Source: Megaleporinus macrocephalus
Taxonomy: Eukaryota > Chordata > Actinopteri > Characiformes > Anostomidae
DNA: 64,000 nt
Direction: 5' to 3'
Assembly (NCBI GenBank): GCA_021613375.1
Contig: JAJQXZ010000051.1
Span: 1-64,000, forward strand
Of the stretch, positions 47,901 to 58,059 are shown one piece after another. Below the pieces are notes generated by a model that was not told the origin of the DNA, made no database searches, and saw only the letters and a program-made list of their open reading frames with translations. The position numbers and the translations under genes were made by a program. Within the stretch, counting starts at the first letter, position 1, and each line of letters opens with the position of its first letter.

Positions 47901-50900
47901 TGCACTAGAAGCACATCTGTTTACATGAACATGCACTCTTCTTAAACAAATAGGTTCTGACAAGGTTCTTGGGTTAGATATACAGCTCTGGAGAAAAGTT
48001 TTCATTGGTATAGAAGGTTCTTCATCTTTCTTTAAAGCAACCTCCAATAAGATGTTCTTTAGGAAACGCATAGTGGTTCTTCTATGGCATCGTTCAAGAA
48101 GAAAGAATACTCATACTTCAGTATTAGCACTTTAGAAGACATCTGATGTAACACAGTGTTCAGATACTTTACTGAATGATCTGCTGAAACTAGACCCACC
48201 CCTTGTTCTACACTGGCAGGTGTATGTTTCCACTATTGAGCAGTGATCTTTGGAGTCAGGGGTTAGTCTCCCAGCAGATGCAGCTTATCACGCCGTGGAT
48301 CGGTTTCTTATAAGCGCTCCTAAACTGCAGCTAGATCCTCAGATCCATAGAGAAATATATTCAGTTTGGTTGAGGACAATCCCTCTGATATTGGTATAAG
48401 GGCCTGTGTAAAAATAAAGAATTAATGAAATAAATCATAATTAATTCTTAATTAAAAGCACAACTGGTTTGAGTGGTTGAGTTGACCAATCAGAACAGAG
48501 GAGGGAAGTTAACCAGTCACAACAGATTGGATGAACTGACCAATCATAGCACACTGGTCCAATTGGGAGGTGGGGCTTAAAAAAACAGGAGAGTTTCAGA
48601 CAGAGGATGAATACAGACAGATTCATTATGAGAAATATATTATATTTTAAGAAGTATGTAAATGTATTTAAGTATAAAGTATGTTAATATATTTAAGTAT
48701 AAAGTATGTAAATATATTTGAGCAGAACCCCAAAATAAAAATATGAATATTAATTAAGAGTGTAAATGAAGTAAAGTAAGTAAAGTAAAGGAAATGATGA
48801 TAAAAGCACAACTGGTTTGAAATCCTGTTAGTTTTAGTGTTTATTTAATTTTTAATTCAATTTAACACATAATGAGATGGAGACCTTAATGGCGGCTAAT
48901 GAAGTTTATTAATAAACATTCTGCTCGATGTCTCTAGAAGGACAGTCGGACGTTGTAGCTGAGAACATGGACGAGCTACAGCTGACTGAGAAGTTCAGTA
49001 TTGATCCCCTGAGTAAGTCAAGTAAATCTTTACTAGATAAAATGATTAGTATAAAACAGCTGCTGTTATTAGTCATTTATAAAATGTTAACACTCATGTT
49101 ATTAATCATGAATAGGCTGTTTTGGTCTGATATGAGTAATAACAGCAGAAGATTCACCTTCAGTGCTGAAAATCAGTTTGCAGCTATTAATGAACTCAGA
49201 CTCGTTTTACTAAGTGAATCTAGATTTGTCCAGTTTTTGGGTAAATAACACAAACTTGATGGTCAGATTGAACCACAGTGATGGATTTGGACAGTTGTTG
49301 ATGTTTCTTCATGTCACAGCAGGAGCCGAGCTCCAGAAAGAAGGCGAGCTCCAGACAGCAGTAGAGCTCGCCGAAAGGCTGATTGCTCCTGCTGTCGAGC
49401 AGCTCGCCCTGGAGGAGCTTCCGGCTCCCATCACGCTTCAGGGTGAGTAAAGGAACCAGATCTCAGGTTCTATAGTAGAAGTAGGTTCTTACAGGGTTCC
49501 TGGGTTGGATACACAGCTCTGGAGAAAAGCTTTCATTGGTATACAAGGTTCTTCATCTTTCTTTAAAGCAACCTCCAATAAGATGTTCTTTAGGAAACGC
49601 ATAGTGGTTCTTCTATGGCATCGTTCAAGAAGAAAGAATACTAATACTTCAATATTAGCACTTTGGAAGACATCAGATGTAATACAGTGTTCAGATACTT
49701 TACTGAATGATCTTCTGAGACTCTACCGGCTTTATTAGTGTAATACAGTGTTCAGGTACTTTACTGAATGATCTGCTGAAACTAGAAGCACCCTTGCTCT
49801 ACACTGACCTTAATGGCAGCTAATGACGTTTATTAATAAACATTCTGCTTGATGTCTCTAGAAGAACAATCAGACATTGAACCCGAGACCACGGACCAAG
49901 TACAGCTGGCTGAGCAGAGCAACATTGATCCCCTGAGTAAGTCAAGTAAATCATTACTAGATAAAATGATTATTATTAAACACCTGCTGTTATTTGTCAT
50001 TTATAAGATGTTAACACTCATGTTATTAATGATGAATAGGCTGTTTTGGTCTGATATGAGTAATAACAGCAGAAGATTCACCTTCAGTGTTGAAAATCAG
50101 TTTGCAGCTATTAAAGAACTCAGGCTCGTTTTACTAAGTGAATCTAGATTTGACCAGTTTTTGGGTAAATAACACAAACATGATGGTCAGATTGAACCAC
50201 AGTGATGGATTTGGACAGCTGTTGATGTTTCTTTATGTCACAGCAGGAGCCGAGTTCCAGAGAGGAGGCGAGCTCGAGACAGCAGTAGAGCATGCTCATG
50301 AGCACATTGCTCCTGCTGTCGAGCAGCTCGCCCGGGAGGAGCTTACGGCTAACATTGAGATACTTCAGGGTGAGTAAAGGAACCAGATCTCAGGTTCTTT
50401 AGTAGAAGCACATCTGTTTACATGAACATGCACTCTTCTTAAACATATAGGGTCTTACAGGGTTCTTGGGTTAGATATACAGCTCTGGAGAAAAGCTTTC
50501 ATTGGTATACAAGGTTATTCATCTTTCTATGAAGCAACCTCCAATAAGATATTCTTTAGGGAACGCATAGTGTTTCTTCTATGGCATCGTTCAAGAAAAA
50601 AGAATTCTCATACTTCAGTATTAGCACTTTGGAAGACATCAGATTCCATCATCACTACATATATACATTTTCTTTGAACAGAAAATTATTCTTTTTGCAG
50701 ACGAAGATGCTGCTGAACCACCAAAGGAAGTGCTCAGTGAAGTTCTCACCATCTCGGCTGAGTTGAGCCAAGTCACCAACCACCAACCTGTGGGTAAGTA
50801 GTGACAATAAAACACTGCTGATCACAAATCACAAAGCTGGATTACAGCACACAACCAGACTGAACATTCTCCAGTAGTTTCAGCCTCGATATCAGTGTTA

Positions 50901-51479
50901 AAGATGTTTTTCAGCTGAACCCACTGAAATAATAGATTCACCTGAAAAACTCTGCTCAGTAAATCTGACTTCCAGAAAGTCTCATTAGAGATTCTTCTCA
51001 TTTTGTTCTCCAGCTGACGTCAAGGAGCTGAACTTTGAAGGAGCTGGACAACAGACCAAAAAGAAGACCAGAAGAGGAACCAGAGGCAGAGGAAGAAAGA
51101 TTAATTATAAGAAGGAGAAGGAAAGAGTAGAGGACCGGAGACTGGAAGCAACAGGAGAGGATCAGCAGGTACAGGGTTCATCATTCAGCTGTAGTCATGT
51201 TCCCTATAGTGCTTTTGTATTGCAGCTGGTATGTAGTAGATGTTGTTACTGGTGTTGTTTCATCTGATGCTTCTTTAAAGCAACTTTTCACATGAAAAGG
51301 GTTCTTAACATTTCTTACTGTTGTTGTAGGGAGCCGTCAATGAAGGTCAGGAAAGAACCTGGTACAGCGATGAGTGGCAGGCCTCTGGTTCCCAACAACA
51401 TCAGAAATACAATGGACCAAAGCGTCTATTCCACAATAGAGTGGACCAGACCAGATCAAAAAACATTGATCAACAATAA
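44671..51479 (+). CDS. Unrecognised A/B-cassette repeat protein, gene copy 3 (13 exons, 546 aa predicted)
   Basis: Exons: 44671-44995; B 45839-45961; A 46382-46456; B 46764-46886; A 47368-47442; B 47750-47872; A 48938-49012; B 49320-49442; A 49862-49936; last B 50244-50369; 50701-50793; 51014-51168; 51330-51479. All join in frame with GT-AG borders and one open frame to TAA. It is the longest of the three, with five B but only four intact A exons; exon 1 can join directly to a B exon because both borders are phase 1. The decayed first A exon lies at 45495-45531. The 1065-bp intron 47873-48937 carries sequence normally found after a gene and in intron 1, indicating fusion of two older copies. 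The last A exon starts EQSDIEPETTDQ, the most divergent A. The tail gains one Gln before the stop. Confidence 0.78.
45495..45531 (+). pseudogene. Remnant of the first A exon of gene 3
   Basis: Only the last 37 bp of an A exon remain (CTACAGCTGACTGAG to CCCCTGA). They are joined directly to intron-1 sequence (CTGTTAGTTTTAG), so the acceptor and first half of the exon are gone. The donor is GTAACT instead of GTAAGT. Using the fused TAG as an acceptor would give a TGA within five codons. The likely outcome is that exon 1 splices to the B exon at 45839. Confidence 0.8.
45839..50369 (+). CDS. Gene 3 A/B exon cassettes (five B, four A)
   Basis: Order B-A-B-A-B-A-B-A-last B. A-to-B introns are all 307 bp. 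B-to-A introns are 420, 481, 1065 and 419 bp; 481 is one 61-bp unit more than 420, and 1065 is the fusion intron. A peptides include GQSDIVAETMDQLQL and GQSDVVAENMDELQL types. The last B is the 126-nt form with EHAHEHIAPAVEQLAREELT. Confidence 0.78.
48140..48937. other. Probable gene-fusion scar inside gene 3
   Basis: Three parts can be read. About 48150-48260 has a 61-bp unit and CTACACTGGCAGGTGTATGT then TTCCACTATTGAGCAGTGAT, matching DNA that elsewhere lies only downstream of the genes (16640-16690, 52155-52210). About 48261-48440 is DNA seen nowhere else in the window. About 48441-48937 matches intron 1 of genes 1 and 2: CCAAT motifs, GGAGGTGGGGCTT, the GATGAATACAGACAGATTC stretch, the 25-bp repeats, and the approach to an A exon. 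The simplest reading is that the end of one gene copy and the start of the next were lost, joining them. Confidence 0.7.
50701..51479 (+). CDS. Gene 3 C-terminal exons
   Basis: Exons 50701-50793 (linker, DEDAAEPPKEVLSEV), 51014-51168 (ADVKELNFEGAGQQTKKK and basic RG segment) and 51330-51479 (49-residue tail, NIDQQ, stop TAA 51477-51479). Intron lengths of 331, 220 and 161 are the same as in the other genes. Confidence 0.82.
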
Positions 51480-51775
51480 CACACAAACAAACAAACACAC
51501 ATAATCACATACACATATAATCACATACACATAAAATCACATACACATACAATCACATACACACACAATCACATACACACATAATCACATACACACAAAA
51601 TCACATACACACAAAATCATATACACATACAATCACATAAACATACAATCACATACACACATAATCACATACATACACAAACAGACAACAAGCAATTAAA
51701 AAAACACAAAAAAAACAACAAAATCAACAAAAAATAATAAAATACAAATCTCAGCATCCTTAAAAAGCTTTTTGT
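51480..51775 (+). terminator. 3' UTR of gene 3: long CA-rich tract and polyadenylation signal
   Basis: The CA-rich repeat runs to about 51690, longer than in genes 1 and 2. The first AATAAA of the other copies is changed to AATTAAA here. The second is kept as AATAAA at 51736-51741. Confidence 0.6.
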
Positions 51776-52239
51776 TCTTTATTAGTGTAATACAGTGTTC
51801 AGGTACTTTACTGAATGATCTTCTGAGAGTCTACAGGCTGTATTAGTGTAATACAGTGTTCAGGTACTTTACTGAATGATCTTCTGAGAGTCTACAGGCT
51901 TTATTAGTGTAATACAGTGTTCAGGTACTTTACTGAATGATCTTCTGAGAGTCTACAGGCTGTATTAGTGTAATACAGTGTTCAGGTACTTTACTGAATG
52001 ATCTGCTGAGAGTCTACAGGCTGTATTAGTATAATACAGTGTTCAGGTACTTTACTGAATGATCTGCTGAGAGTCTACAGGCTTTATTAGTGTAATACAG
52101 TGTTCAGGTACTTTACTGAAAGATCTGCTGAAACTAGACCCACCGCTTGCTCTACACTGGCACGTATGTGTTTCCACTATTGAGCAGTGATGTTTTGGAG
52201 ACAATTGGTCAACAGCACGAGCGGTGGACCTGTACGCGT
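51776..52239. repeat. 61-bp minisatellite downstream of gene 3 and transition into SatB
   Basis: About six 61-bp units (51780-52125), the largest downstream run in the window, then the CTAGACCCACCGCTTGCTCT tail and the short unique junction to about 52239. Units alternate between GGCTGTATTAG and GGCTTTATTAG. Confidence 0.88.
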
Positions 52240-55200
52240 GTAAGTGGGTATGAGAGTAGGTTTGTGAAAACTTATGAGGGTATGTGTGCGAATGTAGAGT
52301 ATGTGTGTAGTGTATGTGTGAGTTTAGAGTATGTGTGTGAGTGTAGATTGTGTGTCAGTGTAGAGTACATGTGTGTGAGTTTAGAGTACATGTGTGTGTG
52401 TAGAGTATGTGTGTGAGTGTAGGGTATGTGTGTAAAATATGTGTGAGTGTAGACTATGTGTGTGAGTGTAGAGTATATTAGTGTGAGTGTAAAGTATGTG
52501 TGTGAGTGTAGAGTATGTGTGTGAGTGTAGATTATGTGTGTAGAGTAGAGTGTGTGAGTGTAGAGTACGTGTGTGTAGAATACGTGTGGGAGTGTAGAGT
52601 ACGTGTGTGTAGAGTAGAGTGTGAGTGTAGGGTATGTGTGTGTGAGTGTAGAGTATGTGTGTGTGAGTGTAGAGTATGTGTGTGAGTTTAGAGTATGTGT
52701 TAAAAGTATGTGTGTGAGTGTAAAGTATGTGTGGGTGAAGTGTTTGTGTTTGAGCGTAGATTATGTGTGTATAGTATGTGTGTGAGTGTAGAGTACGTGT
52801 TTACAGTACGTGTGTGAGTGTAGAGTATTTGTTTGAAGTATGTGTGTGAGCGTAAAGTATGTGTAGAGTATGTGTGTGAGTGTAGAGTGTGAGAGTATAG
52901 TATGTGTGTGAGTGTAGAGTATGTGTTTAAAGTATTTGTGTGAGCGTAAAGTACGTGTAGAGTGTGAGTGTATAGTTTGTGTGTGAGTTTAGAGTATGTG
53001 TGTGAGTGTATTGTACGTAGGTGTGGTGTAGAGTATGTGTGTGAGTGTAGATTGTGTGTGAGTGTAGAGTACATGTGTGTGAGTGTAGAGTACATGTGTG
53101 TGTGTAGAGTATGTGTGTGAGTGTACAGTATGTGTGTAAAATATGTGTGAGTGTAGACTATGTGTGTGAGTGTACAGTATGTTAGTGTGAGTGTAAAGTA
53201 TGTGTGTGAGGGTAGAGTATGTGTGTGAGTGTAGATTATGTGTGTAGAGTATGTGTGTGTGTAGAATACATGTGTGTGAGTTTAGAGTATGTATGTGTAG
53301 AGTAGAGTGTGAGTGTAGAGTATAAGTGTGTAGAGTACGTGTTTACATTATTTGTGAGTTTAGAGTATGTGTGTGTGAGTGTAGAGTATGTGTGTGAGTG
53401 TAGATTATGTGTTTAAAGTATGTGTGTGAGTGTACAGTATGTGTGTGAGTGTAGATTATGTGTTTAAAGTATGTGTGTGAGTGTAGAGTGTGAGTGTATA
53501 GTATGTGTTTGAGTGTAGAGTATGTGTTTAAAGTATGTGTGTGAGTGTAGAGTATGTGTGTGAGTGTAGAGTGTGAGTGTATAGTATGTGTTTGAGTGTA
53601 GAGTATGTGTTTAAAGTATGTGTGTGAGTGTAGAGTATGTGTGTGTGAGTATAGAGTATGTGTGTGTGAGTGTAGAGTATGAGTTTAAAGTATGTGTGTG
53701 ATTGTAGAGTATGTGTGTGTGGGTGTACAGTATGTGTGTGAGTGTAGAGTATGTGTTTAAAGTATGTGTGTGAGTGTAGAGTATGTGTGTGAGTGTAGAG
53801 TGTGAGTGTATAGTATGTGTTTGAGTGTAGAGTATGTGTTTAAAGTATGTGTGTGAGTGTAGATTATGTGTGTGTGAGTATAGAGTATGTGTGTGTGAGT
53901 GTAGAGTATGAGTTTAAAGTATGTGTGTGATTGTAGAGTATGTGTTTAAAGTATGTTTGTGAGTGTAGAGTATGAGTTTAAGTGTGGAGTATGTGTGTGA
54001 GTGTAGAATATGTGTGTGAGTGTAGAGTGTGTGTGTGAGTATAGAGTATGTGTGTGTGAGTGTAGAGTATGTGTGTAAATTATGTGTGTGAGTGTAGAGT
54101 ATGTGTGTGTGGGTGTACAGTATGTGTGTGAGTGTAGAGTGTGAGTTTATAGTATGTGTGTGAGTGTATAGTACGTGTTTATAGTATGTGTGTGAGTGTA
54201 CAGTATGTGTTTAAAATATGTATGTGAGTGTAGAGTATGTGTGTGTGAGTGTAGAGTATGTGAGTGTGGGTGTAGAGTATGTGTGTGAGTGAAGAGTGTG
54301 AGTGTGTGAGTGTAGAGTACATGTTTCAAGTATGTGTGTGAGCGTAGAGTACGTGTAGAGTATGTGTGTGAGTGCAGAGTACGTGTGTGTGTAGAGTACT
54401 TATGTAAAGTATCTGTGTGAGTGTAGAATATGTGTGTAAAACGTGTGTGAGTGTAGCGTATGTGTGTGTGAGCGTAGAGTATGTGTGTAAAGTATGTGTG
54501 TGTGAGTGTAGAGTATGTGTGTAGTGTATGTGTTTGAGTGTAGATTATGTGTGTAGAGTGTGTGTGTATAGTATGTGTGTGAGTATAGAGTACGTGTGTA
54601 GAGTATGTGTGTGTGAGTGTAGAGTATGTGTTTAAAGTATGTATGTGAGTGTACAGAATTTGTTTAAAGTATTTGTGGGTGTAGTGTATGTGTTGGAGTG
54701 TAGATTATGTGTGTAGAGTATGTGTGTGTGAGTGTACAGTATGTGTGTATAGTATGTGTGCGAGTGTAGATTATGTGTGTAGAGTATTGTGTGTGAGTGT
54801 AGAGTATGTGTGTATAGTATGTGTGTGAGTGTAGAATACGTGTTTGAAGTATGTGTGTGAGTGGAGAGTATGTGTGTGAGCGTAGAGTGTGAGTGTATAG
54901 TATGTGTCTAAGTGTAGAGTATGTGTTTAAAAAATGTATGGGAGTGTAGAGTATGTGTGTGAGAGTGTACAATATGTGAGTGTGAGTGTATAGTATGTGA
55001 GTGAGTGTAGAAAATATATGTGAGTATAGAGTATGTGTGTGTGAGTGTAGAGTATGTGTGTGAGTGTAGATTACGTGTGTGTGGGTGTACAGTATGTGTG
55101 TAAGTGTAGAATGTGAGTTCATAGTATGTGTGTGAGTATAGAGTACGTGTTTAAAGTATGTGTGTGAGTGTAGAGTATGTGGGTATAGTAGGTGTGTGAG

Positions 55201-55810
55201 CATAGAGTACATGTAGAGTATGTGTGTGTGTGTAGAGTACGTGTTTGAAGTATATGTGTGAGCGTAGAGTATGTGTAGAGTATGTGTGAGTGTAGAGTGT
55301 GAGTGTATAGTATGTGTCTGAGTGTAGAGTATGTGTTTAAAAAATGTATGTGAGTGTAGAGTATGTGTGTGAGAGTGTAGAATATGTGAATGTGAGTGTA
55401 TAGTATGTGAGTGAGTGTATAAAATATATGTGAGTGTAGAGTATGTGTGTGTGAGTGTAGAGTATGTGTGTAAATATGTGTGTATAGTATGTGTGTGAGT
55501 GTAGAGTATGTGTTTAAGTATGTGTGTGAGTGTAGAGTACGTGTGTGTGGGTGTACAGTATGTGTGTAAGTGTAGAATGTGAGTTTATAGTATGTGTGTG
55601 AGTATAGAGTATGTGTTTAAAGTATGTGTGTGAGTGTAGAGTATGTGTGTATAGTAGGTGTGTGAGCATAGTATACGTGTAGAGTATGTGTGTGTGTGTA
55701 GAGTACAAGTTTAAAGCATGTGTGTGAGTGTAGACTATGAGTGTGTGTGTAGAATGCTTGTTAAAAGTATGTGTGTGAGTTTAGAGTATGTTTGTAAAGT
55801 ATGTGTGTGA

Positions 55811-57120
55811 GTGTAGAGTAGGTGTTTATAGTATGTGAGTGAGTGTAGAGTATGTGTGTGTAGAGTACTTGTTTAAAGTATGTCTGTAAATGTAGAGCAT
55901 GTGTGTGTAAGTGTAGACTATGTGTGTGAGTGAAGAGTGTGAGTGTGTGAGTGTATAGTATGTGTGTATGTTTGTTAGTGTAGAGTACGTGTTTCAAGTA
56001 TGTGTGAGCGTAGAGTACGTGTAGAATGTGTGTGTGAGTGCAGAATATGTTTGTGTAGAGTTCATGTGTAAAGTAGCTGTGTAAGTGTAGAGTATGTGTG
56101 TAAACTATGTGTGTGAGTGTAGAGTATGTGTTTGTGAGCATAGAGTATGTGTGTAAAGTATGTGTGAGTGTAGAGTATATGTGTGTGAGTGTAGAGTATG
56201 TGTGTGAAGTATGTTTGTGTGAGTGTAAAGTATGTGTGGGTGTAGTGTATGTGTTTAAGGGTAGATTATGTGTGTAGAGTATGTGTGTGTCAGTGTAGAG
56301 TATGTGTGTATAATATGTGTCTGAGTGTAGAGTATGTGTGTAAAGTATGTGTGTAAAGTACGTGTGTGAGTTTAGACTATGTGTTTAAAGTATGTGTGTG
56401 AGTGTAGAGTATGTTTGTAAAGTATGTGTGTGAGTGTACAGTACGTGTTTAAAATATGTATGTGAGTGTAGAGTAGGTGTTTATAGTATGTGAGTGAGTG
56501 TAGAGTATGTGTGTGTAGAGTACTTGTTTAAAGTATGTCTGTAAATGTAGAGCATGTGTGTGTAAGTGTAGACTATGTGTGTGAGTGAAGAGTGTGAGTG
56601 TGTGAGTGTATAGTATGTGTGTATGTTTGTTAGTGTAGAGTACGTGTTTCAAGTATGTGTGAGCGTAGAGTACGTGTAGAATGTGTGTGTGAGTGCAGAA
56701 TATGTTTGTGTAGAGTTCATGTGTAAAGTAGCTGTGTAAGTGTAGAGTATGTGTGTAAACTATGTGTGTGAGTGTAGAGTATGTGTTTGTGAGCATAGAG
56801 TATGTGTGTAAAGTATGTGTGAGTGTAGAGTATATGTGTGTGAGTGTAGAGTATGTGTGTGAAGTATGTGTGTGTGAGTGTAAAGTATGTGTGGGTGTAG
56901 TGTATGTGTTTAAGGGTAGATTATGTGTGTAGAGTATGTGTGTGTCAGTGTAGAGTAAGTGTGTATAGTATGTGTCTGAGTGTAGAGTATGTGTGTAAAG
57001 TATGTGTGTAAACTACGTGTGTGAGTTTAGACTATGTGTTTAAAGTATGTGTGTGAGTGTAGAGTATGTTTGTAAAGTATGTGTGTGAGTGTACAGTACG
57101 TGTTTAAAATATATATGTGA
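55811..57120. repeat. 655-bp tandem duplication in SatB3
   Basis: The block from about 55811 to 56465 is repeated at about 56466-57120 almost without change. The marker GTAGGTGTTTATAGTATGTG recurs 655 bp apart (about 55818 and 56473), followed by the same order of variants. Confidence 0.88.
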
Positions 57121-58059
57121 GTGTAGAGTATGTGTGTCAGTGTAGAGTATGTGTTTAAAGTATGTGTGTGAGTGTAGAGTATGAGTGTGAGTGTAGAGTA
57201 TGTGTGTGAATGTAGAGTGTGTGTGAGTGTAGAGTATGAGTGTGAGTGTAGAGTATGTGTGTCAGTGTAGAATATTTGTGTGAGTGTAGTGTGTGTGTCA
57301 GTATAGAGTATGTGTGTTTGAGTGTAGAATATGTGTGTGAGTGAAGAGTATGTGTTTGTGAGTGTAGCGTGTGTGTGAGTGTAGACTATGTGTGTGAGTG
57401 TAGAGTATGTTAGTGTGAGTGTAGAGTATGTGTTTATAGTATGTGTGTGAGTGTAGAGTATGTGTGTAAAGTATGTGTGTGAGTGTAGAGTATGTGTGTA
57501 AAGTATGTGTGTGAGTGTACAGTACGTGTTTAAAATATGTATGTGTGTGTAGAGTATGTGTGTCAGTGTAGAGTATGTGTTTAAAGTATGTGTGTGAGTG
57601 TAGAGTATGAGTGTGAGTGTAGAGTATGTGTGTGAGTGTAGAATATTTGTGTGAGTGTAGTGTGTGTGTGAGTGTAGAGGATGAGTGTGAGTGTAGAGTA
57701 TGTGTGTGAGTGTAGAATATTTGTGTGAGTGTAGTGTGTGTTGAGTATAGAGTATGTGTGTTTGAGTGTAGAATATGTGTGTGAGTGAAGAGTATGTGTT
57801 TGTGAGTGTAGAGTGTGTGTGAGTGTAGAGAATGTGTGAAGAGTATGTGTGAGTGTAGATTATGTGTGTGAGTGTAGAGTTTGTGTTTAAAGAATGTGTG
57901 TGAGTGAAGAGTATGTGTTTGTGAGTGTACAGTATGTGTGTGAGTGTAGAGTGTGAGTGCATAGTATGTGTGTGAGTGTAGAGTATGTGTTTAAAGTATG
58001 TGTGTGAGTGTAGAGTATGTGTGTATAGTATGTTTGTGAGTGTAGAGTATGTGTTTAAA

